Below, in pieces: positions 31,420 through 43,690 of a DNA stretch of 64,000 bases. Position numbers and translations under genes: made by a program. Under the pieces are notes generated by a model, which saw only the letters and a program-made list of their open reading frames with translations, did no database searches and was not told the origin of the DNA. The first letter of the stretch is position 1, and every line of letters starts with the position of its first letter. Source of the stretch: Fasciola hepatica (Eukaryota; Platyhelminthes; Trematoda; Plagiorchiida; Fasciolidae); assembly GCA_948099385.1 (NCBI GenBank), contig CANUEZ040000113.1, positions 7,514,501 through 7,578,500 of the forward strand. Reading direction: 5' to 3'.

Positions 31420-34080
31420 CATTTTGTGGACCGTGTCATCAGTCTGTATGAGAGCAGGATCTCGGTTGACTCTAACTCAAGCAGTCCTGTTCCGTTTAAA
31501 ATGATTGTTTCAAATTTGTTCGATGAAGCAGCAGATGCATACGTTAAAGTTCTGCACCCACCCTCCACACCACCTGCCGTGCCCAGCTACGAAGGTCATC
31601 ACCTTAAGATATCGGGCCCTCCAGATTTTGCTAGGGCACGCCGGCCTGCGCCCAACGTGCCTGAAATCGCTCAAGCTGAGCTCGAGCACATGCTTTAATT
31701 GGGTATTAATCTTGCGTCAAGTAGTCCATCAGCTTCATCGCTTCACATGGCCCGTAAAATTCCAAGAGATTGACGACCATGTGGGTATTAAGAGGCCCTT
31801 AATAAAGCCCCTGTTCCGGGTAGATATGACATCCCACATATTCAGGAACCATTGCCAACCTCGAGTGTTCTGAAAAATAAAAATGGTACATTCCCTTCTG
31901 AAGATTCCCACTGCAGATTAGTATATACTTAGGACGGAGTTAACAATACCTTTTAGTCTCTTCTAATTCCTACGTTAGCCACTTGGTTTACGCCAAGCTT
32001 CACAAACCTTACAGCCTTCTATTGCTAGATTGTCAGAGATTCAGGTTCCCTTTTCGTCCACACAGACGACCTGTTAGCTATCAGCCTATCCGAAGATGCT
32101 CATGAGCAACACCTACATAAGTTGTTTGAGCTTTGGCCACGCATGGTATTGCAGTCATTGTGGACAATTATCTCTGGCCAATTTCTGGTTGAGATTTTAG
32201 GCCGCGTGTATGGTGAATGTGCCATTCGACCCATGGAGGGAGAAAACTGCAGGCCGTTCGCCATTCTTCGTTGCTTGCTTCACTGGCCCCCTTTCGTCGT
32301 CACAACGAGATGGTAATCTATTATCGCCGTTTTATCTCAGACTGTGATTGCTTAAAGCAGCCTTCATTAGATTCCCACCTAGGTGTTAAAGGTGCTCTCG
32401 CGGAATAAACCGAGGATGTCAAAACTGCCTTCAGTGTAACTAAAGACACTTTGGCTTCTGCTACTTTGCTGGTTCATTTAGACGATGAAGCTTAGTTGGG
32501 TACAGTCGCCGTTGCCTTTGACAAAGAAATAGGCGGCTTACCACAGCAGTGTTCTGCGTGGCAATGAAGCCAATAGCCCTTTTTTCTAGTCGTCTGCTAC
32601 CAGCTGAAGCTACGCATCCTGCCTTTGGTCGAGAACTACCTGCTGCCTACGGTAGAGTTAAACACTTCCGACAAGTCCATGGAGGCAGACTATTCATCAT
32701 CTCCACTCATTGTAAAACACTGTCTTGCTCCTTTATGGCAGATCGAAGAATACTCGCTACGCGGGTTGACTTGCTTAGACCTTGTGGCTCTGTTTTCAGC
32801 AATGTTTTCCAGTTTCTGGCACCAACAACCTCGTGGATGACGCGCACTCTCGGGCAAACGTTATTTCTAGTCAGCTACGGGTCACATACCTTAAAGCTTT
32901 GGCTGCAGCCCAACTTTCGGGATGGGACTTCACAGACCCAAGCCACAAAGCATCACTTGAACCTTCGGAGTCTCCATCAGCCACTTCTCCGGGCTCGATC
33001 ATGTGCGACTCAAATTTGGCACGCCCATGCTTCGTCGTACCGACGACTTGGCGCAGCGCAATCTTCAAAGTTTTGCATAATTCATCACATTCTGGCATCC
33101 ACGCCACCACCAAGCTAGATGCAGACTGGCATGTCTGGCACAGCGTGCAAAAGGATATTGGTAATTGGGCTCGTTCATGCCTTCATTGACAACGGTTTGG
33201 GGAAGTAGAAATACAGAAGCCCTACTAGGCCCCTTTCCACTCGTGTGTTCACGGTTTTTCACATTCACGTGGACACCGTTCACCCTATCCGCTCCCGTCA
33301 AGGATTCCTTTACCATGGCAATATGGTCAACCCCTTTGCCCTCTCTCCAGAGGCTGCTTTAAATGCTAATGTAGAAGCAGAAACAGTAGTAGATGCTTTT
33401 ATGGAACTTTGGGTTTCGGTGAATATCCGCCTTGAAATGGCCGTTACTGATTGCGGGGCACGGCTTGAGTCACGTCTGTTTGGAGAGACATTGAGCATGG
33501 TATGTCTTAGCCGCTCTCGTACAAGGGCCCGTCATCCAGCATCCAAAAGTACTGTTGAACGTTTTCATCGACAGCTTGGACGCTTGATCACCGCTGCCGA
33601 CAGATCTAATGGATGCAGGCGCTTCCAACCGTTCCCTTAGGCCTGCTATTCGTCTATAAGCCTGACTATAGCACGTCAGCTGCGGAATTAGGCTTTGGCC
33701 AAACTCCTAGGTAGCCCAGGGATTGTTTACCGTAGATCGTCGGAGTGGCAATGTTTACACTTCATACGCCCAACAATAGGCTACACAGACGCCTTGTTTG
33801 CCAATGCCTTCACCGTGACCGCAGTAACGACCGGCCTACATTTCATGGGGAGATTCCCCCGGCGCCTTTTTTGTACGCGTTTTTGGCTTTAGAACAACCC
33901 CACAGCGCATTAGGAGGGTTAATTTAAGGTGATCGGGCTACACGATCTAGTTCCCCTAGCTGAACTAAACAGTAAACAGGGGACCATATCTGTCGATCGT
34001 CTTAGGGACTAGCACCCCGACAACGGCCCAGAAGGGGAAACACCGCTCAACGATAGTACTCCAGTAGTTCCGTCTTTCAT
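31420..34080 (+). pseudogene. Degenerate Ty3/Gypsy pol (RT, RNase H, integrase)
   Basis: The relic keeps the order of a Gypsy polyprotein in shifting frames. At 31595-31695 the RT start reads HHLKISGPPDFARARRPAP then AQAELEHML, like the conserved H-x-I-x-T-x-G-P-P-x-x-A-R-x-R-R-L-x-P. RNase H remains include SSRLLPAEATHPAFGRELPA and HFRQVHGGR (32585-32700). The integrase finger is seen as VLHNSSHSGIHATTK and WARSCLH (33070-33188). The core has MAVTDCGARLES (33438) and KSTVERFHRQLGR (33547), matching the second D and the E of the D-D-E triad. Near 33985-34010 an SVDRL-like C-terminus is seen. Stops and frameshifts occur every few hundred bases and the YxDD motif is lost. The protease is not here; a Gypsy protease lies at 15308 on the same strand. 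Confidence 0.8.
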
Positions 34081-34582
34081 CGTAATTGCCACCCTTGTAC
34101 CATGAAGCTGCTGCGAACAACGCCCTTTGGCAGTCATGTGCATTAGTCGGAGCTTCTCGGAGACAATATTTATTTTTATAACCCCAATCACCTTTTTTTG
34201 AACGACCCACGTTTTATAGAACGGTTCTGAAGATGAAATACTGTTCGTACACTTTAAAATTTGCGCAATGACCCGACCGAAGTAAGTTAATTTTTGTCCC
34301 ATTTTTACTCATAGTTTTCTGCTCTTTGGTTTTTCACATTTTTCTGTTGCACTTGCGGGCTTGACGGAGGGGGGAGACATCAAGAAAGTCGTGTTGTATT
34401 CACTTGCAAGTTGAGCGCAACTATTTTTCATGCAGCAACGGAAAGAGGGCTTCTCAGAAGACCCGTAAGTTAGTGCGCATTTAGGTGAAACTCAGCAGAC
34501 GGCTCGAGTGGATTGGGGCGTAATAACTTGGTCTGTTATACACCTGACAACGGAAAAAACTTTGAGGGCTCATTGGAGACAG
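34081..34582. other. No gene recognised; may include the 3' UTR or LTR of the Gypsy relic
   Basis: The interval follows the end of Gypsy pol. No LTR termini or repeat with the 13.4-14.0 kb region could be confirmed by eye. Confidence 0.3.
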
Positions 34583-34885
34583 TGTCGGGCACAAAAGTCG
34601 CCACTCCAGCTAAGCGTAGCCAATTCACACTAATCTTAAAACCGAAAAAATATTGGTTCGTAGTTTCCACGATGCAAAACTAAAGATCACAACACTTCAA
34701 AATATATATACAAACCTCAGGCATAGGGCAAGATAGACTCAACAGTGAAACCAACATGTTCATGGTCTCGTGATCCAAGTGCGACGGTCAGAAGCGGTTC
34801 AAAGCCAAAGTCAAGTGTCTAACACAAACAAAAGCACGTGCAAAAGTGTTGTTTTTGGACTAGATTAGCGAGGCAATGTGGCGTA
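34583..34885 (-). repeat. Solo BEL-type LTR, truncated by a SINE-like repeat
   Basis: From GCGTAGCCAATTCAC (34614) to AAAGCACGTGCAAAAGTG (34830) the sequence aligns with the reverse complement of the LTR at 39836-40149, including GGTCTCGTGATCCAAGTGCG. The 5' end of the LTR is missing because a TAA-rich repeat starts at 34886. Confidence 0.75.
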
Positions 34886-35282
34886 TAATAATAATAACAA
34901 TAATAATAATAATAATAATGGTATATTTCTTGATCGTGGTCAAGACACATGCACAAGGCATGATCAGAGAACACCGCACTTCACAGTAATGCAGGGTAAT
35001 CACAATTTTGAAGTTCATGGTTTACACAATTGCAGTAACAGAACGATCAGCTTGGACGGTGTTTGAGTGAACTAAAGAGGGGAGGGTTCGGCGCAACTAC
35101 TATGAATCGGTTTCGAATTCGGAACGGGGACGATGCGGTTGGCGGGATGGACGTAGGAATGCAGGTAAAGCTATACTGAGGAAACGTAAAAGTGCAGTTT
35201 TGCAAGACCTCATAAAGCAACTGATGCCGGACATCACAACATGAACAGGGAGTTGAGGCAAGAATAGCACACAACTTGCCTT
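34886..35282 (-). repeat. SINE-like or truncated non-LTR repeat with ATT tail, copy 1
   Basis: The ~395-bp block aligns with the reverse complement of 61833-62209. One end is a (TAA)n tract on the plus strand (34886-34918), so as read on the minus strand the repeat ends in (ATT)n. Shared anchors are GATCGTGGTCAAGACACATG (copy 2 has the complement of CATGATCAAGACACATACAC) and the end ACAACTTGCCTT. A 75-codon minus-strand frame (35274-35047) with PCSCCDVRHQLLYEVLQN may be the C-terminal tail of a larger retroelement protein. Confidence 0.7.
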
Positions 35283-38200
35283 TTGGATGCCGATAACTGT
35301 CTACGACGGATCCGGTAGTCCAGAATCACGGCGATCTACTGAATTTGGTGTGCAGTCGATGAAGATAGAGAGAGGGCAGTGGAGTGAAAGAGAATCAAAG
35401 AAGAGTAGTGAAGTGTAGAAGGAGTGGCAGTGTGGCACCAACTGGACTTTTGAGGAATCATTATTGAGGAACTGGTTGGGAGTGTTACCAAAAGAAGATT
35501 AAAAATAGAGTTAACATGGTGTTATCAAAGTGCAGTCGGAGATGCTTGCAGGATATAGAGAATACTGACCCTCCATTGGATAACTGATTGTGGGGGGTGC
35601 CTGTGATACAAATTCAAGTGAGTCGAATGGGATACTCAGATTGGCCTTTCTGTAAAGGTGATTCCGTTATTATATAGAAAGTCACATGGTGGCAAATACC
35701 CTCACCAGGAATGCAGTGTGCTTTTAAGGAGCGTGAATGTTGAATGGACACAACTGGGAATTTCAACAAGCCATCGCGGAAACACTGTTGGAGACAAACG
35801 CTGCTGATGCAGCCAAGCAAAGAGGAAGGAAGACTGCGGTGACCGGGAGAGGCCAGACCCGAAGGAACGGAGGAAGTGGGATTTTCTGCATAAGTGACAA
35901 AAGAATGAATATCCAAGTGATTGGTATTTTGTTTCATAAATACATTTGTAGCTGTTGATAGCAGGTAGTGCATGATGAGGGCAGCAGTCAAAAAGGGCTA
36001 GGCTGACGAACTAGGGTGAGTAGGTACGGAAAGCGACGGCAAGGGCCAGGCTCCGGTCCAGCACGCAGAATGAATTGAACTGTTCTTGTGGAGTACGGGG
36101 AATGGATGCTGATGGGTGATGTCAGGAGTCCGTCCGGCGGTCCGGTGAGACCATCATGAATGATTGTAATCCTGTTTATGGGATTGTGATCACTGGTTAG
36201 CCATGTAAGTTGCTCCATATAAAGCGTCATCAGAAGTGGGTATAGGTTTAACCACGGTCAATCCGATCGATCAAATCGTTTAGTCCGTTAGGTAATCCAG
36301 GGTTTACGTCGATTTGGTTGACGGGCTACCCAGGTAACCAGTGTGTTCTGGAATCGAGGAGAAATGCAGCAGTCTGGAGAATGCTTCAGCTGGGGGTTAT
36401 GATTGACGGCTTAACAAAAAATTAGAGTGATAATGCTACTTGATGGCCAGTGGACCGATCTACGAGGGGAAAGGGGGAACAGCAGTCAGATTGTTGACTC
36501 GGCTGTAGGTGAGGGCGGAGAAATTATAAAAAGAAAAGGAAACGCTCAGAGCTGAGGTGAGGCCTTTTTATGTGGATGCGAATGTGCGGGTTTTCCGAGG
36601 GGTCCTGCGTAATCAGATACATACGCCTGCTAAGCGGAATGGGGTGCTAGCATACAGTGAGCAAATACACTGATCGGTGAGTATTGGTTATTAAAGGATG
36701 GTAATCAGGATGGTAGGACTCGAGTAACAGAGGAGCCCAAGAAAAAGGACGGTGTGACCACTGAGTTATAGCCTGGGACAAGAGAACTAAGTGAAGGTGA
36801 GCACCTATCATTAAAGGAATAAGCGCTAAGGGACTTAGTGTCGGTAAGAATTTTGGTTCTGTAACTGAGTCTACATGGTAGCAGAAAAATCATCGCTGAC
36901 TTTGGACAACACTACTGGTGCTTGGGCTCGAGGGGGATAGAAAAAGTAGACTTGTGGGTAATAAGTTATAAATGTGTAATGACTACTTTCCGACAACCAA
37001 TAAAGGCGAGGCTTTGCCCATAGCTGTTAGGCGTAGGCGCATCAATGCCGGGGTGTCGTCAGGGCAGAGGTCGCATGATGTAGCTATTCAGACCGTGTAT
37101 CGACTACTGCATTAAACATCAGCAGGCTGGTCAAGGATTTTGCAGGGGCCCCAAAATGGTTGAAGCTAAGTAAAGCGGGGTCGGCAAGTATATGTGGAGA
37201 GCTCGAACGGCGTGCTGTCACCCCGCACTGGTTTAGACAGAAGGAACTGCAGGTTAACCCGAAAGCATGGGTTTTCCCGTGTGCAGGGTAGGGTCTAGGC
37301 TGTTGTCAGAAATCCATCTGTAATGAAAGGGGCAGAGAGCATTAGCCGAAGGCCTTCCCAGCCTGGAGTGAATTTTTTCGTCTTTTTTATTGAGGAGAGG
37401 GGAGAGAATTTACGCCGTAGGGTAAAATCCCTTTTCTCCTTGACCCGCCTTTCTTTACACGTGGCCCATTGGGTCCGAGACTGATAGGGATGGTTGTTTC
37501 CCCTTATGGTGAGACCGCTACAGACCAGATGTCATAACCTTCACGGATGTTGCTGCCACTAGCGATGAAAGAAAAAAGGTAGAATGGAGCAATCACTCAG
37601 ATAATGGCAGCATTCCTGGGGCTATCACTTAACAGCTTGTTCTTGTCCATAACAGAGTCGGACGGGTTCCAGTATGTATGCGAGCCATCTGGTGAAAGCA
37701 CCGCCGATTCTGATTTGCAGGGCAACTTCACTAGTACGACGAAGTTGGTGGAAAGGTATCACCACTGACTTTGCAGAGGTTGACTGCTAGCTAGCAGTGG
37801 CAGCGGGGGATTAGGACAGATAAGCTAACGATTTTCGGTCGAAAGGCGCACGCTGAAGGTGAGAACTAGTGAACTGTAAAGATCATAGGATTCAGTATGC
37901 CAAAATCTGGTAAATAAGGGAGAGAATGGTTTCGGTAGAAAATCGGTTATAGGTCCGGATGCAACGACTTCTTGATTGGTCGCGGGTGAGTGTTGCTTAG
38001 AAAAATAAGGCATTGTATGAGGAGCAGGTTCATGGTGGAGAGCTATCTCAAAATTCTGAGCCCCGGGCGTAATAGTGAGTCGAAGTCAGGTGACATCTAG
38101 TGGGTAAGTATTGTCTTAATGGAGCTTTGAACTGGATTTATAATTGCGGGCTAGGTATCCGTGTGCAAATTAAAGTGTAAAATGGCAAGGTCTGATAAGG

Positions 38201-38977
38201 GGGAGAAGAAGAGTGAATAGATGAATGTCAAGAAGCAGGTTATTAATATCCGTGCGGTGGCTATGGTAAAAAGATGGGAGGATGGGAGGAACTGGAAAAT
38301 TATTTGATGACAGATTTAGCAGATAGATGAAGGTGGAACAGAACTACCGGACTGAAGATAAAACCATTCTGTAGGAAATTGTAGAACAAAAGAAAGTGAA
38401 AGTTACAGAATAGAGAGAGAGGAGAAGAAGAAGAAAGAAAATGCGGCCATAACTGGGGCTTGTGTCAAGTTAGTGCGGCAATCCAGAGAAAGTTAAACGA
38501 CTGTGCCTGTAGGGCTTTGCCGGGGGAGAATTAAAAGTGCAAGTGGCAGGATCAGATGTGGAACAGAAGCAGAACGAATGGGTGAGTAACACGAGTGGAG
38601 GAATCAAGCGCGGCTATGGCCCAAAAGACAATGAGGTCCATAAAAAAGGGAGTTCGGGAACTATTAGAAACATAATCCAACTTCAAAAGCCCTTTTTTCA
38701 CTTATGTACTGATCTATAAGTTAGATTATAGTTTGTACTGTGAGTTATTTGCTTATGTGGGCCTTAAACGCCTTAGATGGCCTTATAGAACGTATATCAT
38801 GGGATAATTTGTTCCATAAGGCTGCAGACTTAACCGGGAGAAAGTTAGACCTTTAAAAAAGCTTGCAGATTATTTGGAGGGATTCTCAACGAGTCCTACA
38901 AAACCTGCTCAGTACGCCCCAAATTATGTCAAAGTTTCTCTTGCACGGTTCTTTTCCAGGGGGATCTGTTGAAGCGA
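35283..38977. other. No gene recognised in about 3.7 kb of purine-rich DNA
   Basis: The plus strand is markedly A/G-rich over much of the interval (e.g. AGAGAGAGGAGAAGAAGAAG near 38412). Short minus-strand frames are Ser/Pro/Leu-rich. The composition resembles the flank of the minus-strand non-LTR element at 26-31 kb, so this may be another eroded copy. No motif supports a specific call. Confidence 0.3.
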
Positions 38978-39319
38978 ACTGGAGATGACAGAGTTTGAAT
39001 ACGTGAAATCGTGACAACAGGATATACTGGATAGACGTAACCAATTACCACTTAGCTCCAAGCAGTTTGTACTCTTGTCTGATGCCACGGAGATGCTCGG
39101 TGTTTGTCCGCTTGCTGTAAAAACCATTGGCTTCCTTGCGACAGCTGACGGTTGTACCTCTAACTCCCTTAGATAGCGTCGCATCCGGTGTCGTTCTAAA
39201 ACGTAAACGTGATCGACATTGTTCCAAAACAAACCGTCCCTGAACCCTTCCACCGACTTTTACCGTTTTCTGTCAACCGTCGTAACTTTTGGCCTGTTGT
39301 TCGCTCCTTAGGTCACTCT
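38978..39319. repeat. 342-bp dispersed repeat, copy 2
   Basis: This copy matches 20641-20982 at about 98.5% by eye over 342 bp with no gap, in the same orientation. Flanking sequences differ. There is no sign of a wider segmental duplication. Confidence 0.85.
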
Positions 39320-39835
39320 CAGAGTCTAGCTGGTACCCGTTACGCGGATTACGAAATGCCTCCCAAATCCCAAATATTGCGCAATACCTCGCAGTCACTT
39401 GAACGTTGCTTTCACGTTTAACTTTGAGAAATTTTCAAACAAAATTACCAAAACCCTTTCTTGAATTAATTAGTTTTCTGCTTGGGACGCGTGGCTTTGT
39501 CTCAAGCCACAAAGCCTTCCATCCGGGAACTTCCACATTTGACCATGCCTGTGTGTGTGCGCTGTGTTCCAACGAATATGCCAGTCTCAACTTGTGCAGA
39601 GGAGTGCGGAATTGACTTACTATGATTTATGGGAATGGTAAGTACAGTGACAGCTTATAACATACCCGGTCGAAGCAGAAAGTTAGTGTGCGCACGAACT
39701 GAGAATTAGTTGTAGATAAGGAGAGTGAAAATCACAACCATACCGTGAGCCTTATACAACTAATTTTGCGGAGGGATTTGGGCCGGTTGAATCAAGGATT
39801 TATATTGAAAATCCCTCAGGATGCTCAACTAGACT
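39320..39835. other. No gene recognised
   Basis: Only short frames. A small perfect hairpin (GTGGCTTTGTCTCAAGCCAC) lies at about 39491-39510. Confidence 0.3.
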
Positions 39836-40149
39836 TGTAAACGTGACCTTATTTGACACTACCTCTCTAAGCTCGTCCACAAAACAACTCCTTTGCACGT
39901 GCTTTTGTTTTTGTTAGACACTTGACTTTGGCCTTGAACCGCTTCTGACCGTCGCACTTGGATCACGAGACCATGAACATGTTGGTTTCACTGTTGAGTC
40001 TATCTTGCTCTATGCCTGAGGTTTGTATATATGTTTTGAAGTGTTGTGATCCTTAGTTTTGCACCGTGGAAACTACGAACCAATATTTTTTCGGTTTTAA
40101 GATTAGTGTGAATTGGCTACGCTTAGCTGGAATGGCGATTCTTGTGACT
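39836..40149 (+). repeat. BEL-type LTR, possible 5' LTR of BEL4
   Basis: The sequence runs from TGTAAACGTGACC to about TGGCGATTCTTGTGAC and contains GGCTACGC near its end, as in the other BEL LTRs. It is in the same orientation as the BEL4 pol relic that starts 3.6 kb downstream, so it may be that element's 5' LTR with a CR1 fragment inserted between. Confidence 0.7.
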
Positions 40150-40359
40150 CACGAAGAGCGTGGTTGGTTTCGTACCAGTTCTGCCCGGGTCACTCCATTG
40201 CTAGTGATTTGTATCACTCTGTCCTTTTCTAATGTCTTCACTTTGGTGCTTTACCGAGCCTTACTTGTGAGATCTACGCAGTAAATTGAAGCCTACCGGA
40301 AAATTATATATGACCCTTTCCCTTCCCACGTATATTTTTTCTTGATAATAGGCGAAATT

Positions 40360-41420
40360 TGCAGCAATTCTGGAATGTTGCCCTAGCCACCGAAAGGCCG
40401 ACAGCCCCCTCGAGATTACAGCATCAACAGCTTAATGGGAGATATTTAAAGCTGTTCCGGTTCACAAGGTTGGCGGAGGGATCAACTTGGTGAACTACCG
40501 GCCGGGTAGCTTTTAATCAATAGTTTTGAAGGCAATGGAAACGGTCATCAGAAATACGCTGGTGAAACACTTGGAGGTGAATTGCTTAGTCGAAGGCTCA
40601 CAGCATAGCTTTAGTTAAGGAGAGATCCTGAATGAGCAACCCTCTGAGCTTTCTTTATGAGAAAACCAGGTGACCTGATCGGGAGAAGGTGAGATTTCCT
40701 TGAATTTTTAGTGGCTTTTGCAGCCTGAATAGCCGGCTGCTGCCGCACAGAGTAGAGGTACTGAATGTGGCTACGGTACTAGTGAGCTGGGTACAGGCCC
40801 ACCTGTGTGAACCCCCCCGTTCTACCTCAATGTTGAGGGTCCAAGGTCCGTGACGGCCATGGCAACTATCGGGACTCCCCGAGGATCAGTAACGAACCAG
40901 TACACGTATGTGACCAACTTAACGAGCTTCCCTCTCACGCCTCCCCTGCTGTTCAGAAAGGACACGAAAATTCTGCCGTCTCCTGGATCCGAGCAAATTT
41001 GGAAGAGTCCAGGGGCTGCCTACAAATGGGCAGCAACTTGAGACCCACTACTCATCCCGACGAAGTTACGGCGGTCGCTTGCGGAGCTTTCCAGAACTAC
41101 CCGCCGTGAGGCATGTTTCGGGGGTGTATAGACGATGGCGGATCTCAAATTCAAAGAGAGACTGATTCCTTGTTCCCCCTGGATCATGAAATGAGCAAAC
41201 TAACGATCATAAGCAGACATCAAATATAGGGTTTAACGGATTCAAAAACGACAGCCGAGTTTATGACGCCAGAAAGAGTGCACAGTGGGTTACACAGGTC
41301 TAAACAAGTTATGGAAAATTGCACCCTAAACTCCAAAGCAGGTTGCATTACGACAGCTGGGGCGCCGTAGTGGGTAATTCCCGGTTACGAATTAAAACCT
41401 GTTAGAAAGACTTCAAGGGT
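40360..41420 (+). pseudogene. CR1-like reverse transcriptase fragment
   Basis: Ordered RT pieces are visible in shifting frames: a V-P-V-H-K-V-G-G-G and VNYRPGSF block with MET-x-IRN-x-LVKHLE (40450-40585), then FYLNVEGPRSVTAMATIGTP and RGSV (motif B, about 40820-40890), PLLFRKDTKILPSPGSEQIW (motif C, normally F-A-D-D-V-K-I) and AAYKWAAT. The type is close to the CR1-like element at 2.5-13.3 kb. The metal-binding D-D is replaced by R-K-D and there are many stops. No endonuclease is recognised. Confidence 0.7.
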
Positions 41421-43690
41421 AAAGGATTTCATCTTGCCTTGCTCTTCGTTTGTTTTAATTATTCATTGGTTGTTCTTACCTTGTCTGGGCCAGGCAGTTT
41501 GGCTTTCGGCCTGCTGAAAGTGGTACCCTGAAATGTCCCTATCCAAAGCGTTTATTTAAAATAAGAGCTCTTTTTGGCGGCGCACCAACTTTGAAGGGGC
41601 AAAGTGCTGTAGCAAGATGTGTGGAGCAGAAAGCACTTGAAATTTTCCGCTAATATGTTGCATTTTGTCCCACGAATGAGTGCCCTCAGTGATTTTTGTA
41701 AGATAAGCTTATGCCACACCAGCACAAATGTGAATGTTTGGACACAATGTGCAATTACTTATCAGTGGTAGCGCAAAAATTGATATCCATCGAGTTGTGC
41801 ATTTTTATGGTGTAGTTGTGTGGTGCTCCGTGGATTTGTATACAGAAACGTACATCCTGCCTTTCTTTCTCATATGTGACGACTTTCCCTATTTCTAGGT
41901 TTAACTGAACGGACTTGGACTGGCCTATCAGTGGAATCGAAAGCTGTTGCCGTTAGGTCTTAGGCGCAACCAAAATTCTGTTGGGCCCCCGTCAGTTTTC
42001 TTTGTAGTACGGCAATTTCGAACAAAGATGGTAGAAACCCTTTTTGGGCACCCGGAGTACACTATTCCTGGTGTTGCCCTGGGCCAATGTCTCGGAAAGT
42101 GGTCCAAAGACGGACTGTAATGGGCCAACGAGGGGCAGAGCATTCTGTTGCACTCATTGGAAAGGCCTACAACGGACCTCCAGGAAGTTTTCAGGTAGGC
42201 AAAAATGCACCTGTGACACTCTAGAATGAGGCGAATACTCATAAAACGGGAATTCAGGAGAGGGAGGGTAGAAAAAGTCGTCTTTAAGCGGAAGAATTTG
42301 GACAATAGGCTGAGCTCATCTATGCGTTTTGAAAGACGTCAATGAAGCCTCTCAATAGGCCCGCAGTCAAGCAAACCGAAGATATATATATATATAGTCA
42401 TAGGTTTATTCCTGGACACACTCCGTAACATGCTCCTGCGAGCCTGTGTCGAAGAGTTAACATTGTGTAATACGAATATAATTATAATCCTTCCTGGAGA
42501 CTAGGGCCTTTCCTAGTGCCTTCGCGGGTTTTTTGTGCTAATATAAAAACGAAAGGTATTTTGGCTGTACTTGGCTGAATCTTAACTACTTAAAGCATTA
42601 AGAATGCAGTGGCCAGCTCATGGTTTGGGTGTACTTTCATAGATAAAACTCTGTGGTATGTGTGCTGCTGGATTGATGTGCTCACCCCACAAACTCACGC
42701 GGTCCTGGTATCAGCTTTCGCACTATCTACTGGCAGTTGGTGTGAACCTTCATTATCAGGAGCTCATATTTCTGATTCCTATTTCCGCTCACTGGTACCC
42801 ATGAGTGTTATCTCATAACTGTCGCAACGTCACTGCTCAACCCCCCCAACACGAATGCACATACGTATCCTATATATTTGTATATACATAAGTATATATC
42901 GGCGACGGTTACGCACACAAAAGTGGTCGATTACGAAATGGAACCTGGACACTGCGTAACTATACATATACATATATATACGCTAGTCTTTCACACATTC
43001 CATGAATTTGATTCTATTCTGTGGCACTTGAAACAGCCGTAACAATTTGCCAGCGTAGCAAACGTAAACACACCTGCTTCATCGGGCGCGGTGAATTTGT
43101 CACTCACACTCAGTACACAGGCGGTGTAACTAATATGACACGGTTCGTTACTTGATCTTAACTGCTTTCCATTTGACAGTTCCACGGACAGCCACGAAAA
43201 TTCCTACTTAGTTTAGTGACAAGTCTGCTCACGATAATGCCGTTGCAGCCTTTTATCTCCTCGATTAGAGCTACAAGGTTGTTTAGTCCAACGGTGGGGC
43301 ATACAGTGGCTTACGAAGACGAATAACTTCTACTCCAATAGGCAGCTCTACCACCGGATGCTATGATGTACTAGTAGATGCTTCAGTCGAGTTTTCATGA
43401 ATAAGCACTTGCCTCTACCTAACAAATGACGAAATGTATTATACTTTTGAAAGGCAAACATGCCTTCCCGATTTAGTCCAGTGCGCGTCGTGCTGTTTGC
43501 CCCCCAGCTACAATGCTAATCTCCAGTAGCCCGTTGTTTCGCACGTGAAAAAGACCCACTTATCAAAGCTCCCAGTGAACGATAATAAGTGAACTGAAGA
43601 AGGGCAGCATCTTTCGTCAATAACCCGAAATCGTGTTTGATGTCCCCGGAAGATTCCAACTTTAGCCCGAGTAATGTGCTCTCTGCTTTT
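41421..43690. other. No gene recognised; AT microsatellites and possible remains of BEL4 gag
   Basis: An (AT)n tract lies at 42381-42397 and TATATA-rich patches at 42868-42900 and 42963-42981. A 125-codon minus-strand frame (41928-42305) has no recognisable motif. Just before BEL4 pol a degenerate gag would be expected, but I cannot identify it. Confidence 0.3.

Noticed and set aside
35614..35991. 125-codon minus-strand frame in purine-rich DNA
   Set aside because: Strand-biased composition lowers stop frequency, and no motif supports a gene.
41928..42305. 125-codon minus-strand frame
   Set aside because: It has no recognisable motif and no conserved partner in the window; it may be chance.
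42381..42981. AT/TATA tracts considered as promoter elements
   Set aside because: They are simple repeats without an adjacent gene start.
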